Shown: positions 25,078 through 34,164, counted from the first letter of the stretch. The stretch: 64,000 bases of DNA from Prado023 sp963774745 (GCA_963774745.1 CAVZGE010000003.1:310001-374000); one strand, 5' to 3'. Notes: a model not told the origin generated them from the sequence alone. Translations and numbers: made by a program.

Positions 25078-26736
25078 ATGGGCGTCTGGGGGTGGTTGAC
25101 GGACCCGGCGAACTGGACCGGTCCCAACGGGGTGCCGGCCCGCACCACCGAGCACGTCGTGATCGCCGCCTGGGCCATGCTGCTGGCCGTCCTCGTTGCC
25201 CTGCCGGTGGGGATCTGGCTCGGGCACGTGCGGCGTGCGGCGTTCCTGACGACCTCGATCAGCAACCTCGGCCGCGCGATCCCCACCCTGGCGATCCTGG
25301 TGATCCTCGCGTCCATCCCGGCCATCGGTGTCGGGAACCTCGCCGCCATCCTCGCGCTGGCAGTGTTCGCCATCCCGCCGATGCTCACCTCCGCCCACGT
25401 GGGGGTGCGTGATGTCGACCCCGACGTGCGTGACGCCGCCCGGGGGATGGGGCTCACCGGTGGTCAGGTGCTGCGCAAGGTCGAGCTGCCGCTGGCGTCC
25501 CCGTCGATCCTGTCGGGCGTGCGGACGTCCCTGGTCCAGGTCGTGGCCACGGTCTCGCTGGCTGCCCTGGTCGGATCCGGTGGCCTGGGGCGCTACGTCG
25601 TCGACGGGTTCGCACGCCAGGACCAGACGCTAGTCCTGGTCGGCGCCCTGCTCGTCTCGGTGCTGGCCATCGTCACAGACCGGGCCACGGGCTGGGGGAC
25701 CCGCATGCTCGCTCCGCGGGGCATCCGCTCGAGGGCCGGGGAAGCGGCCGGGAACGAGCTCGCGGTCGCGCGGGTCCCCGATGACCGGACGGCCCCAGCT
25801 CCGGGGGCGGCGCTGCGCTGGGCCGGTGCCTACGGGGTCCTGGGCGTGGTGGTCCTGGGCGGGCTGCTCATGGCCGGGGGCCGGTCCCAGGAGGGGCAGG
25901 TCACGATCGCCGCGTTCAACTTCGGGGAGTCCAAGGTCATGGCCGGCCTCTACGCAGGGATGCTCCAGGACGCGGGTGTGGAGGTGTCGGTGTCCGAGCT
26001 GAGCAGCCGGGAGGTGATCGCGCCTGCCCTTCAGGCCGGGGAAGTCGACGTCGTGCCCGAGTACCTGGGCACCTTCACGGAGTTCCTCAACAAGCAGGTC
26101 AACGGGCCCGAGGCCGACCCGGTGGCGAACTCGGACGTCGCCGAGACACTGGCGGCAGGTCGTGGCCTGGCCGATCCGCTCGGCATCACTCTGGCCGAGC
26201 CGGCGCTGGCCGCCGACCAGAACGCCTTCGCGGTGACGCAGGCCTTCGCCGAGCAGAACGCGCTGCGGACCGTGTCGGATCTCGCCGCGCTCTCCGAATC
26301 ACAGCCCCTCGTGCTGGGAGGACCCCCGGAATGCCCGACGCGGCCCTTCTGCCAGCCGGGGCTCGAGGAGGTCTACGGCGCCACGATCGAGAGGTTCGTC
26401 CCCCTCGACGCCGGCGGGCCCCTCACCAAGCAGGCACTGGCGCAGGGGACGATCGACGTCGGACTGGTGTTCTCCTCCGACGGTGGGGTGTCCGCGCTGG
26501 ATCTCGTGGTGCTGGCCGACGACCAGGCGCTGCAGACGGTCGACAACCTCGTTCCCGCCCTGTCCGAGGCGGCCGCGACCCCGCAGAACGTGGCCGCCCT
26601 GAACCGCCTGGCCGCAACCCTCACGACGGCCGACCTCATCGAGCTGAACCGGCAGGTCGACATCGACCGTCGGGATCCGGGGGAGGTCGCCGCCGAGTAC
26701 CTGCAGGCCACGGGCCTGGTGTCCGCGGCCCCGTGA
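25078..26736 (+). CDS. Osmoprotectant ABC transporter permease fused to its substrate-binding domain
   Basis: 552 aa with two parts. Residues about 1-215 are a second OpuCD-like permease (LGRAIPTLAILVILASIPAIG; coupling loop DVRDAARGMGLTGGQVLRKV). After a linker and one more hydrophobic helix (about 248-268) comes an OpuAC/OpuBC-type binding domain (GQVTIAAFNFGESKVMAGLY, AGEVDVVPEYLGTFTEF), which stays tethered outside the membrane instead of being a separate lipoprotein. Such permease-binding fusions are known for OpuA/OpuF-like systems. Ligand not certain: betaine, choline, carnitine or proline betaine are options. Confidence 0.9.
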   Translation: MGVWGWLTDPANWTGPNGVPARTTEHVVIAAWAMLLAVLVALPVGIWLGHVRRAAFLTTSISNLGRAIPTLAILVILASIPAIGVGNLAAILALAVFAIPPMLTSAHVGVRDVDPDVRDAARGMGLTGGQVLRKVELPLASPSILSGVRTSLVQVVATVSLAALVGSGGLGRYVVDGFARQDQTLVLVGALLVSVLAIVTDRATGWGTRMLAPRGIRSRAGEAAGNELAVARVPDDRTAPAPGAALRWAGAYGVLGVVVLGGLLMAGGRSQEGQVTIAAFNFGESKVMAGLYAGMLQDAGVEVSVSELSSREVIAPALQAGEVDVVPEYLGTFTEFLNKQVNGPEADPVANSDVAETLAAGRGLADPLGITLAEPALAADQNAFAVTQAFAEQNALRTVSDLAALSESQPLVLGGPPECPTRPFCQPGLEEVYGATIERFVPLDAGGPLTKQALAQGTIDVGLVFSSDGGVSALDLVVLADDQALQTVDNLVPALSEAAATPQNVAALNRLAATLTTADLIELNRQVDIDRRDPGEVAAEYLQATGLVSAAP

Positions 26737-26752
26737 GCCGCGGCCGCCGACG

Positions 26753-26758
26753 TAGGGT
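26753..26758 (+). promoter_or_regulatory. -10 box TAGGGT of prmC, leaderless spacing
   Basis: TAGGGT is 6 nt before GTG 26765, with no Shine-Dalgarno in between. Confidence 0.45.
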
Positions 26759-26764
26759 GCTGCG

Positions 26765-27787
26765 GTGGAGACGACCCGGGAGCTGCTGAGCGCGGTCGCC
26801 GAGGAGTTGGCCGGCGCGGGGGTCCCCACCCCGGAGGTGGACGCCGAGCTGCTGCTGGCCCACGTCACCGGACGCCCCCGAGCGCTGCTGCGGATGGCCG
26901 GGGGCACGCTCACCGACGAGCAGTCGGCGACCTACGCCGCCCTGGTGGCCCAGCGGGTCCGGCGGATCCCACTGCAGCACCTGACCGGCCTCGCCCCGTT
27001 CCGCCACCTGGAGCTGGCAGTTGGGCCCGGGGTGTTCATCCCCCGGCCGGAGACCGAGCTGATGGTCGACCACGTCCTGGCCTTCGTGGCCGGGAGGCGG
27101 CCGTCGCCGCACGACTCCGCCGGCTCCGGTGCGGAACCGGGCGTGGTGGCCGGTCGGCTCCTGGTCGTCGACCTCTGCACCGGATCGGCGGCGCTGGCGC
27201 TGGCGATCGCCACCGAGGTGCCCGGGAGCCAGGTGGTCGCCGTCGAGCTCGCACCCGAGGCCGTCGCATGGGCGCGGCGCAACATCGCCGAGCATGCGGA
27301 GCAGATCGCGGCGGTGGGCAGCTCCCTCGAGCTGCTGGCTGCCGACGCCACGCAGGTGGTCGCCGCAGGCGGGCCGCTGGAGGACCTGCGCGGACGGGTC
27401 GACGTGGTCGTCACCAACCCGCCGTATGTGCCGCAGGACGCCATCCCGCGTGAGCCGGAGGTCCGCGACCACGACCCCGGGCTCGCGCTCTACGGCGGCC
27501 CGGACGGCCTCGAGGTGGTCCGCCCACTCGCGCGCCAGGCGGCGCTCCTGCTGCGGCCCGGGGGCCTGCTGCTGGTGGAGCACGCCGACGTGCAGGGAGA
27601 GGACGGCGGAGAGTCCGGGGTCCCAGCTGTGCTGCGCGCCCAGCCCGATCCCATCGGACAACCGCCCGACCGCCCGAGCCGGGCCACCAGCGCACCCGCG
27701 TGGAGCGACGTCACCGACCACCTCGACCTCGCGGGTCGGCCACGGCACGCGGCCGCGATCCGCGCGGAGCCCAGGAGGGCACCATGA
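26765..27787 (+). CDS. prmC: Release factor glutamine methyltransferase
   Basis: SAM-dependent N5-methylation of the GGQ glutamine of RF1/RF2; 340 aa, slightly long. N-terminal helical domain (TRELLSAVAEELAGAGVPTPEVD), VFIPRPETELMVDH, SAM-binding VVDLCTGSAALALA, and catalytic NPPY at 218-221. The C-terminal end contains an insertion of about 30 Pro/Ser-rich residues before the family-typical DVTDHLDLAGRPR. GTG 26765 follows a -10 box with leaderless spacing. The stop overlaps the start of the next gene (ATGA). Confidence 0.94.
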   Translation: METTRELLSAVAEELAGAGVPTPEVDAELLLAHVTGRPRALLRMAGGTLTDEQSATYAALVAQRVRRIPLQHLTGLAPFRHLELAVGPGVFIPRPETELMVDHVLAFVAGRRPSPHDSAGSGAEPGVVAGRLLVVDLCTGSAALALAIATEVPGSQVVAVELAPEAVAWARRNIAEHAEQIAAVGSSLELLAADATQVVAAGGPLEDLRGRVDVVVTNPPYVPQDAIPREPEVRDHDPGLALYGGPDGLEVVRPLARQAALLLRPGGLLLVEHADVQGEDGGESGVPAVLRAQPDPIGQPPDRPSRATSAPAWSDVTDHLDLAGRPRHAAAIRAEPRRAP

Positions 27788-28452
27788 TCCGGATCGACAC
27801 TGCAGGCGCGGAGGAGCGCGAGCGCGGGTTGGCCGCCGGTGCCGCTGCCCTGCGCCGTGGGCAACTGGTCGGGCTGCCGCTGGACACCGCCTACGGCATC
27901 GCTGCTGATGCGTTCAACCCGCGCGGCACCCAGGGACTGCGCGAGGCGAAGGGGAGGGCGGACCTGTCGATCCCCGTGATGGTGCCCAGGATCGCGACCG
28001 TCTCAGGCATCGCCGAGGTGGACCCGCGCGCGCGCCAGCTGATGCGCGACTTCTGGCCCGGCCCCCTCACGCTGGTCCTCCCGGCCCAGCCGACCCTGGC
28101 CTGGACACTCACCGATGCCTCGGGACGGATCGCCGTGCGGATGCCCCTGCATCCTGTCGCCCTCGACCTGCTCGAGCGCACCGGACCACTGGGGGTGGTG
28201 GCTGCAGCTCCCGGGAGCGCCCCCGGCGAACCGGCCACCGCCGACGGGTCCTTCCCGGACGAGCTGGCGGCGCACCTTGCCGTGCTGCTGGATGCGGGGG
28301 CGCTTCCGGTTGCCGCAGCATCGGCCGTGGTGGACCTCACGGGGGCTCTCCCGGTCCTCGTGCGACCGGGCCCGCTCGACCCCGACGACCTGCGTGGGTC
28401 CTGCCCGGGACTCATCGTGCCGGGCGCGGGGCCGGGGCAGCCGGGCACGTAG
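27784..28452 (+). CDS. YrdC/Sua5-family protein (threonylcarbamoyl-AMP synthase), degenerate motifs
   Basis: The YrdC fold makes threonylcarbamoyl-AMP for the t6A37 tRNA modification; 222 aa. The N-terminal LPLDTAYGIAADAF and AKGR loop, and the FWPGPLTLVLPA and RIAVRMPLHPVAL segments, place it in the family, and its site after prmC is the conserved one. The usual S-x-N substrate-binding motif is replaced: VVAAAPGSAPGEPAT stands where SSAN-type sequence is expected, and AAASAVVDLTG replaces the STVVD motif. It may be impaired, or a divergent actinobacterial form; a second Sua5 elsewhere would settle this. Confidence 0.75.
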   Translation: MIRIDTAGAEERERGLAAGAAALRRGQLVGLPLDTAYGIAADAFNPRGTQGLREAKGRADLSIPVMVPRIATVSGIAEVDPRARQLMRDFWPGPLTLVLPAQPTLAWTLTDASGRIAVRMPLHPVALDLLERTGPLGVVAAAPGSAPGEPATADGSFPDELAAHLAVLLDAGALPVAAASAVVDLTGALPVLVRPGPLDPDDLRGSCPGLIVPGAGPGQPGT

Positions 28453-28455
28453 ACT
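28450..28455 (+). promoter_or_regulatory. Candidate -10 box TAGACT of glyA
   Basis: TAGACT overlaps the end of the Sua5-family gene, 44 bp before ATG 28500. No riboswitch fits in the 47-bp gap. Confidence 0.35.
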
Positions 28456-28499
28456 CGGGCGCGTCCGGCGAACCCCCGATCGCGCCCTGGAGCCCGCCC

Positions 28500-29771
28500 A
28501 TGAGCCTTGACACCCCGTTCTGGGGACCCGACTTCGACGCCCTCGCGGCGGAGGACCCCGAGATCGCCGGGGTCATCCTCGGCGAGCTCGATCGCCTGCG
28601 TGCCGGCCTGCAGCTGATCGCCAGCGAGAACTTCACCTCTCCGGCGGTGCTGGCTGCCCTGGGCTCGACCCTGAGCAACAAGTACGCCGAGGGCTACCCG
28701 GGGCGGCGCTACTACGGCGGCTGCGCGGTCGTCGATGACGCCGAGACCATCGGGATCGAGCGGGCCAAGGCACTGTTCGGCGCCGACCACGCCAATCTGC
28801 AGCCGCACTCCGGGGCGAGCGCCAACATCGCGGCCTACGGCGCCTTCATGAAGCCCGGCGAGACCGTGCTGGCGATGAGCCTGCCCCACGGCGGGCACCT
28901 GACCCACGGCACCAAGGTCTCGTTCAGCGGCAAGTGGTTCAACGCCGTCCACTACGGGGTCAACCCGCAGACCGAGGACATCGACTACGACCAGGTCCGC
29001 GACCTGGCCCGCGAGCACAACCCGCGGATGATCATCTGCGGCGGATCGGCCATCCCGCGCCTGATCGACTTCGCCGCCTTCCGGGAGATCGCCGACGAGG
29101 TCGGGGCGATCCTCATGGTGGACGCCGCGCACTTCATCGGACTGGTCGCTGGCGGGGCGATCCCGAGCCCGGTGCCCCACGCCGACGTCGTGACGTTCAC
29201 GACCCACAAGGTCCTGCGCGGCCCGCGGGGCGGCATGATCCTGGCGAGGGCCGAGCATGCTGCGGCCATCGACAAGGCGGTCTTCCCGATGATGCAGGGC
29301 GGCCCGCTCATGCACGCCGTGGCGGCCAAGGCGGTGGCCCTCAAGGAGGCCGCGAGCCCCGAGTACGCGCAGTACGCCCGCAACGTGATCGCCAACTCCC
29401 AGGCGCTGACCGCGGGCCTGGCCGCCGAGGGCATGCGCCCGGTCACCGGCGGCACCGACACCCACCTGGCCCTGTTGGACCTCCAGTCGACCGGGGTCAC
29501 CGGGACCGAGGCGGAGGCACGCTGCGATGCGGCCGGGATCGTGCTGAACAAGAACGCCATCCCGAACGACCCCCGCCCGGCCAGCGTGGCCTCCGGCATC
29601 CGGGTCGGCACCCCGTCGGTGACGACCCAGGGGATGGGGACCGATCAGATGGCCACCATCGCCGAGCTGATCGGACGGGCCATCCGCGATGCGGACGGAT
29701 CGGCCGCCGAGGGGATCCGCACGGAGGTCACCGAGCTGGTCACCGCCTTCCCGGCGTACCCACGCGGCTAG
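28500..29771 (+). CDS. glyA: Serine hydroxymethyltransferase
   Basis: PLP enzyme that interconverts serine and glycine with tetrahydrofolate; 423 aa, normal length. Motifs: LIASENFTSPAVL, NKYAEGYPGRRYYGGC, the PLP Lys237 in TFTTHKVLRGPRGG, and the C-terminal TPSVTTQGM. Inserted between sua5 and wecA, the same position I recall in Streptomyces. The stop shares one base with the wecA start. Confidence 0.97.
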   Translation: MSLDTPFWGPDFDALAAEDPEIAGVILGELDRLRAGLQLIASENFTSPAVLAALGSTLSNKYAEGYPGRRYYGGCAVVDDAETIGIERAKALFGADHANLQPHSGASANIAAYGAFMKPGETVLAMSLPHGGHLTHGTKVSFSGKWFNAVHYGVNPQTEDIDYDQVRDLAREHNPRMIICGGSAIPRLIDFAAFREIADEVGAILMVDAAHFIGLVAGGAIPSPVPHADVVTFTTHKVLRGPRGGMILARAEHAAAIDKAVFPMMQGGPLMHAVAAKAVALKEAASPEYAQYARNVIANSQALTAGLAAEGMRPVTGGTDTHLALLDLQSTGVTGTEAEARCDAAGIVLNKNAIPNDPRPASVASGIRVGTPSVTTQGMGTDQMATIAELIGRAIRDADGSAAEGIRTEVTELVTAFPAYPRG

Positions 29772-30886
29772 TGCGCGAGTACGGGCTGAGCCTGCTCGTC
29801 GCCGCCGCCCTGACCTTCCTGGTCATGCCGGTGGTGCGCTGGCTCGCCCTTCGGGCCGGGGCCGTCGCCGGCGTCCGGGACCGTGACGTGCACGACCACG
29901 CCATCCCGCGCTGGGGCGGCCTGGGGATGTTCCTGGGACTGTGCGCGGGCATGCTGCTGGCCAGCAAGCTGCCGATGATGCGCTCGGTGTTCGAGGGCAC
30001 CTCGACCGAGGGCGTCGCCCTGTTGTCCGGGGCGGCCATCATCGTGGCCCTCGGTCTGGCCGATGACAGGTGGGAGCTCGACGCCCCCACCAAGATGGCC
30101 GGCCAGGTGCTGGCAGCTGCAGTGATGGCACTGCAGGGGATCACCCTGCTGTGGCTTCCCATCGACGGGGTGCTGGTGCTCGACCCGACGACGTCGGTGC
30201 TGCTGACCGTCCTGATCGTCCTCGTGAGCGTCAACGCCATCAACTTCATCGACGGCCTCGACGGCCTGGCCGCAGGGATCACGGCCGTGTCTGCAGCGGC
30301 CTTCTTCGTCTACGCCTACCTGCTCAGCGTCCAGTTCGGCGTGGAGCGCGCAACGCTGTCGGCCCTGGTGTCGGCCCTGCTGGTCGGGGTCTGCGTCGGC
30401 TTCCTGCCGCACAACGTGTTCCCCGCACGGCTGTTCATGGGCGACACGGGCTCGATGCTGATCGGGTACCTGATGGCGGCCAGCGTCATCACGCTGACCG
30501 GCAAGGTGGACCCCAACGCCCTGGCAGGTACCACCCTGCTGCCCGCGCTGCTGCCGATCCTCGTGCCGCTGGCCGTCCTGGCCGTACCGCTGCTCGACCT
30601 CGGGCTGGCTGTCGTCCGGCGCACGCGGGCCGGTCGCTCGCCGTTCGCACCGGACAAGCAGCACCTGCATCACCGCCTGCTGGAGATGGGCCACTCCCAG
30701 CGCCGAGCGGTGCTGCTGCTGACCGGCTGGGCAGCGCTGATCGCCTTCACGGTGGTGCTGCTGGCCTTCATCCCGCTGACCCACGCCCTTGCTGCCAGCG
30801 CGATCGGCGCCCTGCTCCTCGGGCTCGGGGTGGCCTGGCCCGGCATGCGCGGGCGTGGCGCCGGCCCACGATCGGAGGTCGCATGA
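29771..30886 (+). CDS. wecA: UDP-GlcNAc:undecaprenyl-phosphate GlcNAc-1-phosphate transferase (WecA/Rfe family)
   Basis: Polytopic membrane enzyme, 371 aa, about 11 helices, that transfers a sugar-1-phosphate to polyprenyl phosphate to begin wall-glycan synthesis. Family signatures are DDRWELDAPTKMAGQ, NAINFIDGLDGLAAGI, ARLFMGDTGSMLIGY and the cytoplasmic HLHHRLLEMGHS His motif. GTG 29771 overlaps the glyA stop codon; the open frame extends far upstream inside glyA but is not conserved. The 3' end overlaps the next gene (ATGA), linking it to the atp operon as in other Actinobacteria. Confidence 0.93.
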   Translation: MREYGLSLLVAAALTFLVMPVVRWLALRAGAVAGVRDRDVHDHAIPRWGGLGMFLGLCAGMLLASKLPMMRSVFEGTSTEGVALLSGAAIIVALGLADDRWELDAPTKMAGQVLAAAVMALQGITLLWLPIDGVLVLDPTTSVLLTVLIVLVSVNAINFIDGLDGLAAGITAVSAAAFFVYAYLLSVQFGVERATLSALVSALLVGVCVGFLPHNVFPARLFMGDTGSMLIGYLMAASVITLTGKVDPNALAGTTLLPALLPILVPLAVLAVPLLDLGLAVVRRTRAGRSPFAPDKQHLHHRLLEMGHSQRRAVLLLTGWAALIAFTVVLLAFIPLTHALAASAIGALLLGLGVAWPGMRGRGAGPRSEVA

Positions 30887-31332
30887 CCGACACCCCGCCC
30901 AGCCCCGAGCCCCGGCGCGGCCCCGTGTCCCTGGTGACGCCCATGCGCCGAGTGCTTCGTGTGGGCCTGATCGCCTCGCTCGTCGCACTGCCGGCAGCCG
31001 TGATCCTGGGCTACCTGGTCGCGGGGGCCGCCGGTGCGTGGGGTGCGGCCATCGGCATGGGGATCGCTGTCGGGTTCTTCACCATCACGGTGGGCGTGGC
31101 CCTGGGGACGGCGGGCATGGACACCACAGCCCTGGGAGCGTCCGTGCTCGGCTCATGGCTGGTCAAGATGATCCTGCTGCTCGTCGTCCTGGCCCTGCTG
31201 CGTGATGCCGACTTCTACTCCCGGCCCGTGCTGTTCATCTCGCTGCTCGTGGGCACGATCGGGACCCTCGTCCTCGAGGCGCTCGTGGTGACCCGCACCC
31301 AGGTGCCCTACACGGAGCCCCCCCGCCGATGA
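30883..31332 (+). CDS. Small AtpI-like membrane protein upstream of the atp operon
   Basis: 149 aa with four hydrophobic helices (VGLIASLVALPAAVILGYLV; AAIGMGIAVGFFTITVGVAL; WLVKMILLLVVLALL; VLFISLLVGTIGTLVLEALV). Position matches the conserved membrane protein between rfe and atpB in mycobacteria and Streptomyces (AtpI-like). AtpI/AtpZ proteins are thought to help assemble the c-ring or move Mg2+. Overlaps both neighbours by 4 bp, so it belongs to the transcription unit wecA-to-atp. Confidence 0.75.
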   Translation: MTDTPPSPEPRRGPVSLVTPMRRVLRVGLIASLVALPAAVILGYLVAGAAGAWGAAIGMGIAVGFFTITVGVALGTAGMDTTALGASVLGSWLVKMILLLVVLALLRDADFYSRPVLFISLLVGTIGTLVLEALVVTRTQVPYTEPPRR

Positions 31333-31589
31333 GCGCCGACGACCCCGTCCCGGGCACCCCTGACCCGTCCGAGAGCCGCCCGATGCACCCGTCGCTGGAG
31401 CCCACCGGGGAGCATGTGGCCCACTCCGCGATCGGCTCGCTGCTCGGCGGCGTGATCGTGTGGGGGGGCGTCGGGCTGGTGCTGGACCACTGGCTGGGGA
31501 CGGGCCGGGCCCTGACCGCGGCGGGAGTGGTGGTCGGTTCCCTGACCGGGTTCCTCATCGTGTATCTTCGCTTCGGACGCGAACAGTGA
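31329..31589 (+). CDS. AtpZ/AtpI-family ATP synthase accessory protein
   Basis: 86 aa: a polar, proline-rich N terminus and two helices (SLLGGVIVWGGVGLVLDHWL and ALTAAGVVVGSLTGFLIVYL), the two-helix form of the AtpI/AtpZ family. GGVGLVLDHWLGT is family-like. It starts within the previous gene and ends 49 bp before atpB. Second of two adjacent accessory proteins. Confidence 0.7.
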   Translation: MSADDPVPGTPDPSESRPMHPSLEPTGEHVAHSAIGSLLGGVIVWGGVGLVLDHWLGTGRALTAAGVVVGSLTGFLIVYLRFGREQ

Positions 31590-31638
31590 CGATTCGTACG
31601 CCGTCCACAAGACCAACGCGATCCCGGAAGGGCCCACT

Positions 31639-32457
31639 GTGCTGAACGTTCCAGCCGCCATCGGGCTGCTCGCTCCGATGGAAGATGCGAACGATGCCGG
31701 GGGCTACGACGCCCCCACCATCATGGAGTTCTTCCCCCCGCAGCTGGGGGACTTCTGGTGGTCGCCGACGCGGATCAACCTCATCGGGCTGTTCATGGCA
31801 GGAGTCCTGGCGCTGTTCTTCGTGATGGCCATGAAGAAGCCCACGATGGTGCCCGGCAAGCTGCAGAACCTCGGCGAGATGGCGATCGACCTGGTCTACG
31901 TCAGCATCATCGACGAGGTGATGGGCGCCAAGGGCCGCCGGTTCGCGCCGATCATCGTGACGCTGTTCTGGATGATCCTGGCGTTCAACATCACCGGCAT
32001 CATCCCGATGATGCACATCGCGGCCACCGCCGTGATCGGCGTCCCGCTGGTGCTCGCGATCGTCTCCTACGTGACGTTCAACTACGCGGGCATCAAGGAG
32101 CACGGGTTCGGCCAGTACATGAAGCTGAACCTGTTCCCGCCGGGAGTCCCCAAGCCGATCTACCTGCTGGTGACCCCGATCGAGTTCATCTCGACCTTCA
32201 TCCTGCGCCCGGTCACGCTGACCATCCGTCTCCTGGCCAACATGATGGCCGGTCACCTGCTGCTGGTGCTCTTCTTCAGCGCGACGAGCTACCTGCTGTT
32301 CGAGGCCGACGGCCTGCTCAAGGTGGCGGCGATCCCGTCGTTCGCCATGGGCTTCGCGTTCGTCGCGTTCGAGCTGATCGTGGCGCCCCTGCAGGCCTAC
32401 ATCTTCGCCCTTCTGACGGCCGTCTACATCGACGGCGCCACGAGCCACGAGCACTAG
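31639..32457 (+). CDS. atpB: ATP synthase F0 subunit a
   Basis: Membrane subunit that carries the proton half-channels; 272 aa. Helices and the essential-Arg segment are seen in FILRPVTLTIRLLANMMAGHL (R of TIRLLAN). GTG 31639 is preceded by GGAAGG at good spacing; ATG 31678 is an in-frame alternative. First structural gene of the atpBEFHAGDC order. Confidence 0.95.
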   Translation: MLNVPAAIGLLAPMEDANDAGGYDAPTIMEFFPPQLGDFWWSPTRINLIGLFMAGVLALFFVMAMKKPTMVPGKLQNLGEMAIDLVYVSIIDEVMGAKGRRFAPIIVTLFWMILAFNITGIIPMMHIAATAVIGVPLVLAIVSYVTFNYAGIKEHGFGQYMKLNLFPPGVPKPIYLLVTPIEFISTFILRPVTLTIRLLANMMAGHLLLVLFFSATSYLLFEADGLLKVAAIPSFAMGFAFVAFELIVAPLQAYIFALLTAVYIDGATSHEH

Positions 32458-32527
32458 ACCCAACGCCCAACCGCACACCCCAGACTCCCGGGCGACCGCC
32501 ACGGGCAACACGGAAGGAACCACCACA

Positions 32528-32752
32528 GTGGAGACGCTCGCCGCAGTGAACGGCAACCTCAACGCGATCGGGTACGGCCTGGCGGCCATCGGCCCGGGCA
32601 TCGGCATCGGCATCCTCGTCGGCAAGGCGCTGGAGGGCATCGCCCGCCAGCCCGAGGCCACCGGCGTGCTGCGCACCAACATGTTCCTGGGCATCGCCTT
32701 CACCGAGGCCCTTGCGCTGATCGGCCTGGTCGCGGGCTTCCTCTTCACCTGA
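32528..32752 (+). CDS. atpE: ATP synthase F0 subunit c
   Basis: c-ring proteolipid, 74 aa, two helices. Glycine motif IGPGIGIGILVGKALEGIAR in helix 1, polar loop ARQPE, proton-binding Glu60 in GIAFTEALALIGL in helix 2. The carboxylate surroundings look proton- rather than sodium-specific. GTG start with AAGGAAC upstream. Confidence 0.97.
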   Translation: METLAAVNGNLNAIGYGLAAIGPGIGIGILVGKALEGIARQPEATGVLRTNMFLGIAFTEALALIGLVAGFLFT

Positions 32753-32806
32753 TCCGCAGCGACCTCAGCTCGTCACGCTGATCCCCGAGGCTGATCAGGA
32801 AGGGCC

Positions 32807-33358
32807 ATGGATACCATCATCATCGTCGCGTCGGAGGAGCCGAACCCGCTCATCCCGGCACCGTACGACATCCTGTGGGGCACGATCTCGTTCGTGATCC
32901 TGCTTGTCATGTTCTGGAAGTACGTCCTGCCGACCTTCAACAAGGTCACCGCAGAGCGGGCCGAGAAGATCGAGGGCGGCATCGAGAAGGCCAAGGTCAT
33001 GCAGGCCGAGGCCGCACGCAGTCGGGAGGCCTACTCCGAGCAGCTGGAGCAGGCGACGAAGGAGGCGGCGGCCATCCGGACCGCGGCGCACAGCGAGGGG
33101 GGCGAGATCGTCAACGCCGCGAAGGCGGAGGCCCTGACCGCCGCCGCAGCTGTGGCAGCACGCGCCGACGCCCAGATCCAGGCGGAGCGGGACTCAGCCG
33201 TGGGATCGCTGCAGCGCGACGTCGGCGACCTCGCCCTGCAGCTCGCGAGCAAGATCGTGGGGGAGAGCCTGACCGATGACCAGCGGGCGCGGGCGACCGT
33301 GGACCGGTTCATCGCCGAGCTCGAGCAGTCCGCGGGATCGGAGTCGGGCACCCCATGA
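32807..33358 (+). CDS. atpF: ATP synthase F0 subunit b
   Basis: Peripheral-stalk subunit, 183 aa: one N-terminal membrane helix (TISFVILLVMFWKYVLP) and a long charged coiled coil rich in Ala, Glu and Lys. Here b and delta are separate genes, unlike the fused b-delta of mycobacteria. AGGAAGG precedes ATG 32807; overlaps atpH by 4 bp. Confidence 0.94.
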   Translation: MDTIIIVASEEPNPLIPAPYDILWGTISFVILLVMFWKYVLPTFNKVTAERAEKIEGGIEKAKVMQAEAARSREAYSEQLEQATKEAAAIRTAAHSEGGEIVNAAKAEALTAAAAVAARADAQIQAERDSAVGSLQRDVGDLALQLASKIVGESLTDDQRARATVDRFIAELEQSAGSESGTP

Positions 33359-34164
33359 GCGCGTCGGTCCGGGAGAACTCCGCCGGGCTCCGGGCTCGCC
33401 TCGACCAGCGTCGTGGCGACCCGCAGCTCGACGCGCTGCCCGGCGACCTGTTCGCCGCGGCCGACCTCGTCGGTCGTGACCCGCAGCTGCGCATGGCGCT
33501 GTCGGATGCAGGCCAACCGGCGCAGTCGCGCGCCGCGCTGGTGGAAGCGCTGTTCGGGGAGCGGATGTCGTCGGCTGCCGTGGAGGTCCTGGCGGACGTG
33601 GTCAGCCAGCGGTGGTCGACTCCCACCGACCTCCTGGAGGCCACCGAGCAGCTCGCCGGGCAGGCGGCATTCATGGTGGCCGAGCGCGACGGCACCCTCG
33701 ACGGGGTCGAGGACCAGCTGTTCGCATTCTCCCGGGCGGTGTCCGGTTCCGCCGACCTGCAGATGGCCCTGACCGACCCCTCGGTGGGATCGCGCCAGAA
33801 GGCAGGACTCGTCGAGGGCCTCCTGGAGGGTCGGGCGGTGCCGCAGGCCAGCCAGGTGCTCAGCTACGCCATGGGCCACCTGCGGGGCCGTCGTGTGGAC
33901 AGCGTCATCGACGGGCTGATGGACCTCGCCGGCGAGCAGCGAAGTCGCTCGATCGCCGAGGTCCGGGTCGCCCGTCCGCTGTCACAGGACCAGGCGGAGC
34001 GGCTGACAGCAGCGCTCTCGCGGATCCATGGCCGCGACGTGCGACTGAATGTGGCGGTGGACCCGGACGTGATCGGGGGGATCTCGGTGCGTATCGGCAG
34101 CGAGGTCGTCGACGCGACCGTGGCGACCCGCATCGAGCAGGCCCGCCGGGCCCTGGTCGGCTAG
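33355..34164 (+). CDS. atpH: ATP synthase F1 subunit delta
   Basis: Joins the peripheral stalk to F1; 269 aa, the long actinobacterial form (other bacteria about 180). The C-terminal OSCP-like region (VRVARPLSQDQAERLTAAL; VDPDVIGGISVRIGSEVVD) is clear, while the N-terminal half is divergent. ATG overlaps the atpF stop (ATGA). Confidence 0.93.
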   Translation: MSASVRENSAGLRARLDQRRGDPQLDALPGDLFAAADLVGRDPQLRMALSDAGQPAQSRAALVEALFGERMSSAAVEVLADVVSQRWSTPTDLLEATEQLAGQAAFMVAERDGTLDGVEDQLFAFSRAVSGSADLQMALTDPSVGSRQKAGLVEGLLEGRAVPQASQVLSYAMGHLRGRRVDSVIDGLMDLAGEQRSRSIAEVRVARPLSQDQAERLTAALSRIHGRDVRLNVAVDPDVIGGISVRIGSEVVDATVATRIEQARRALVG

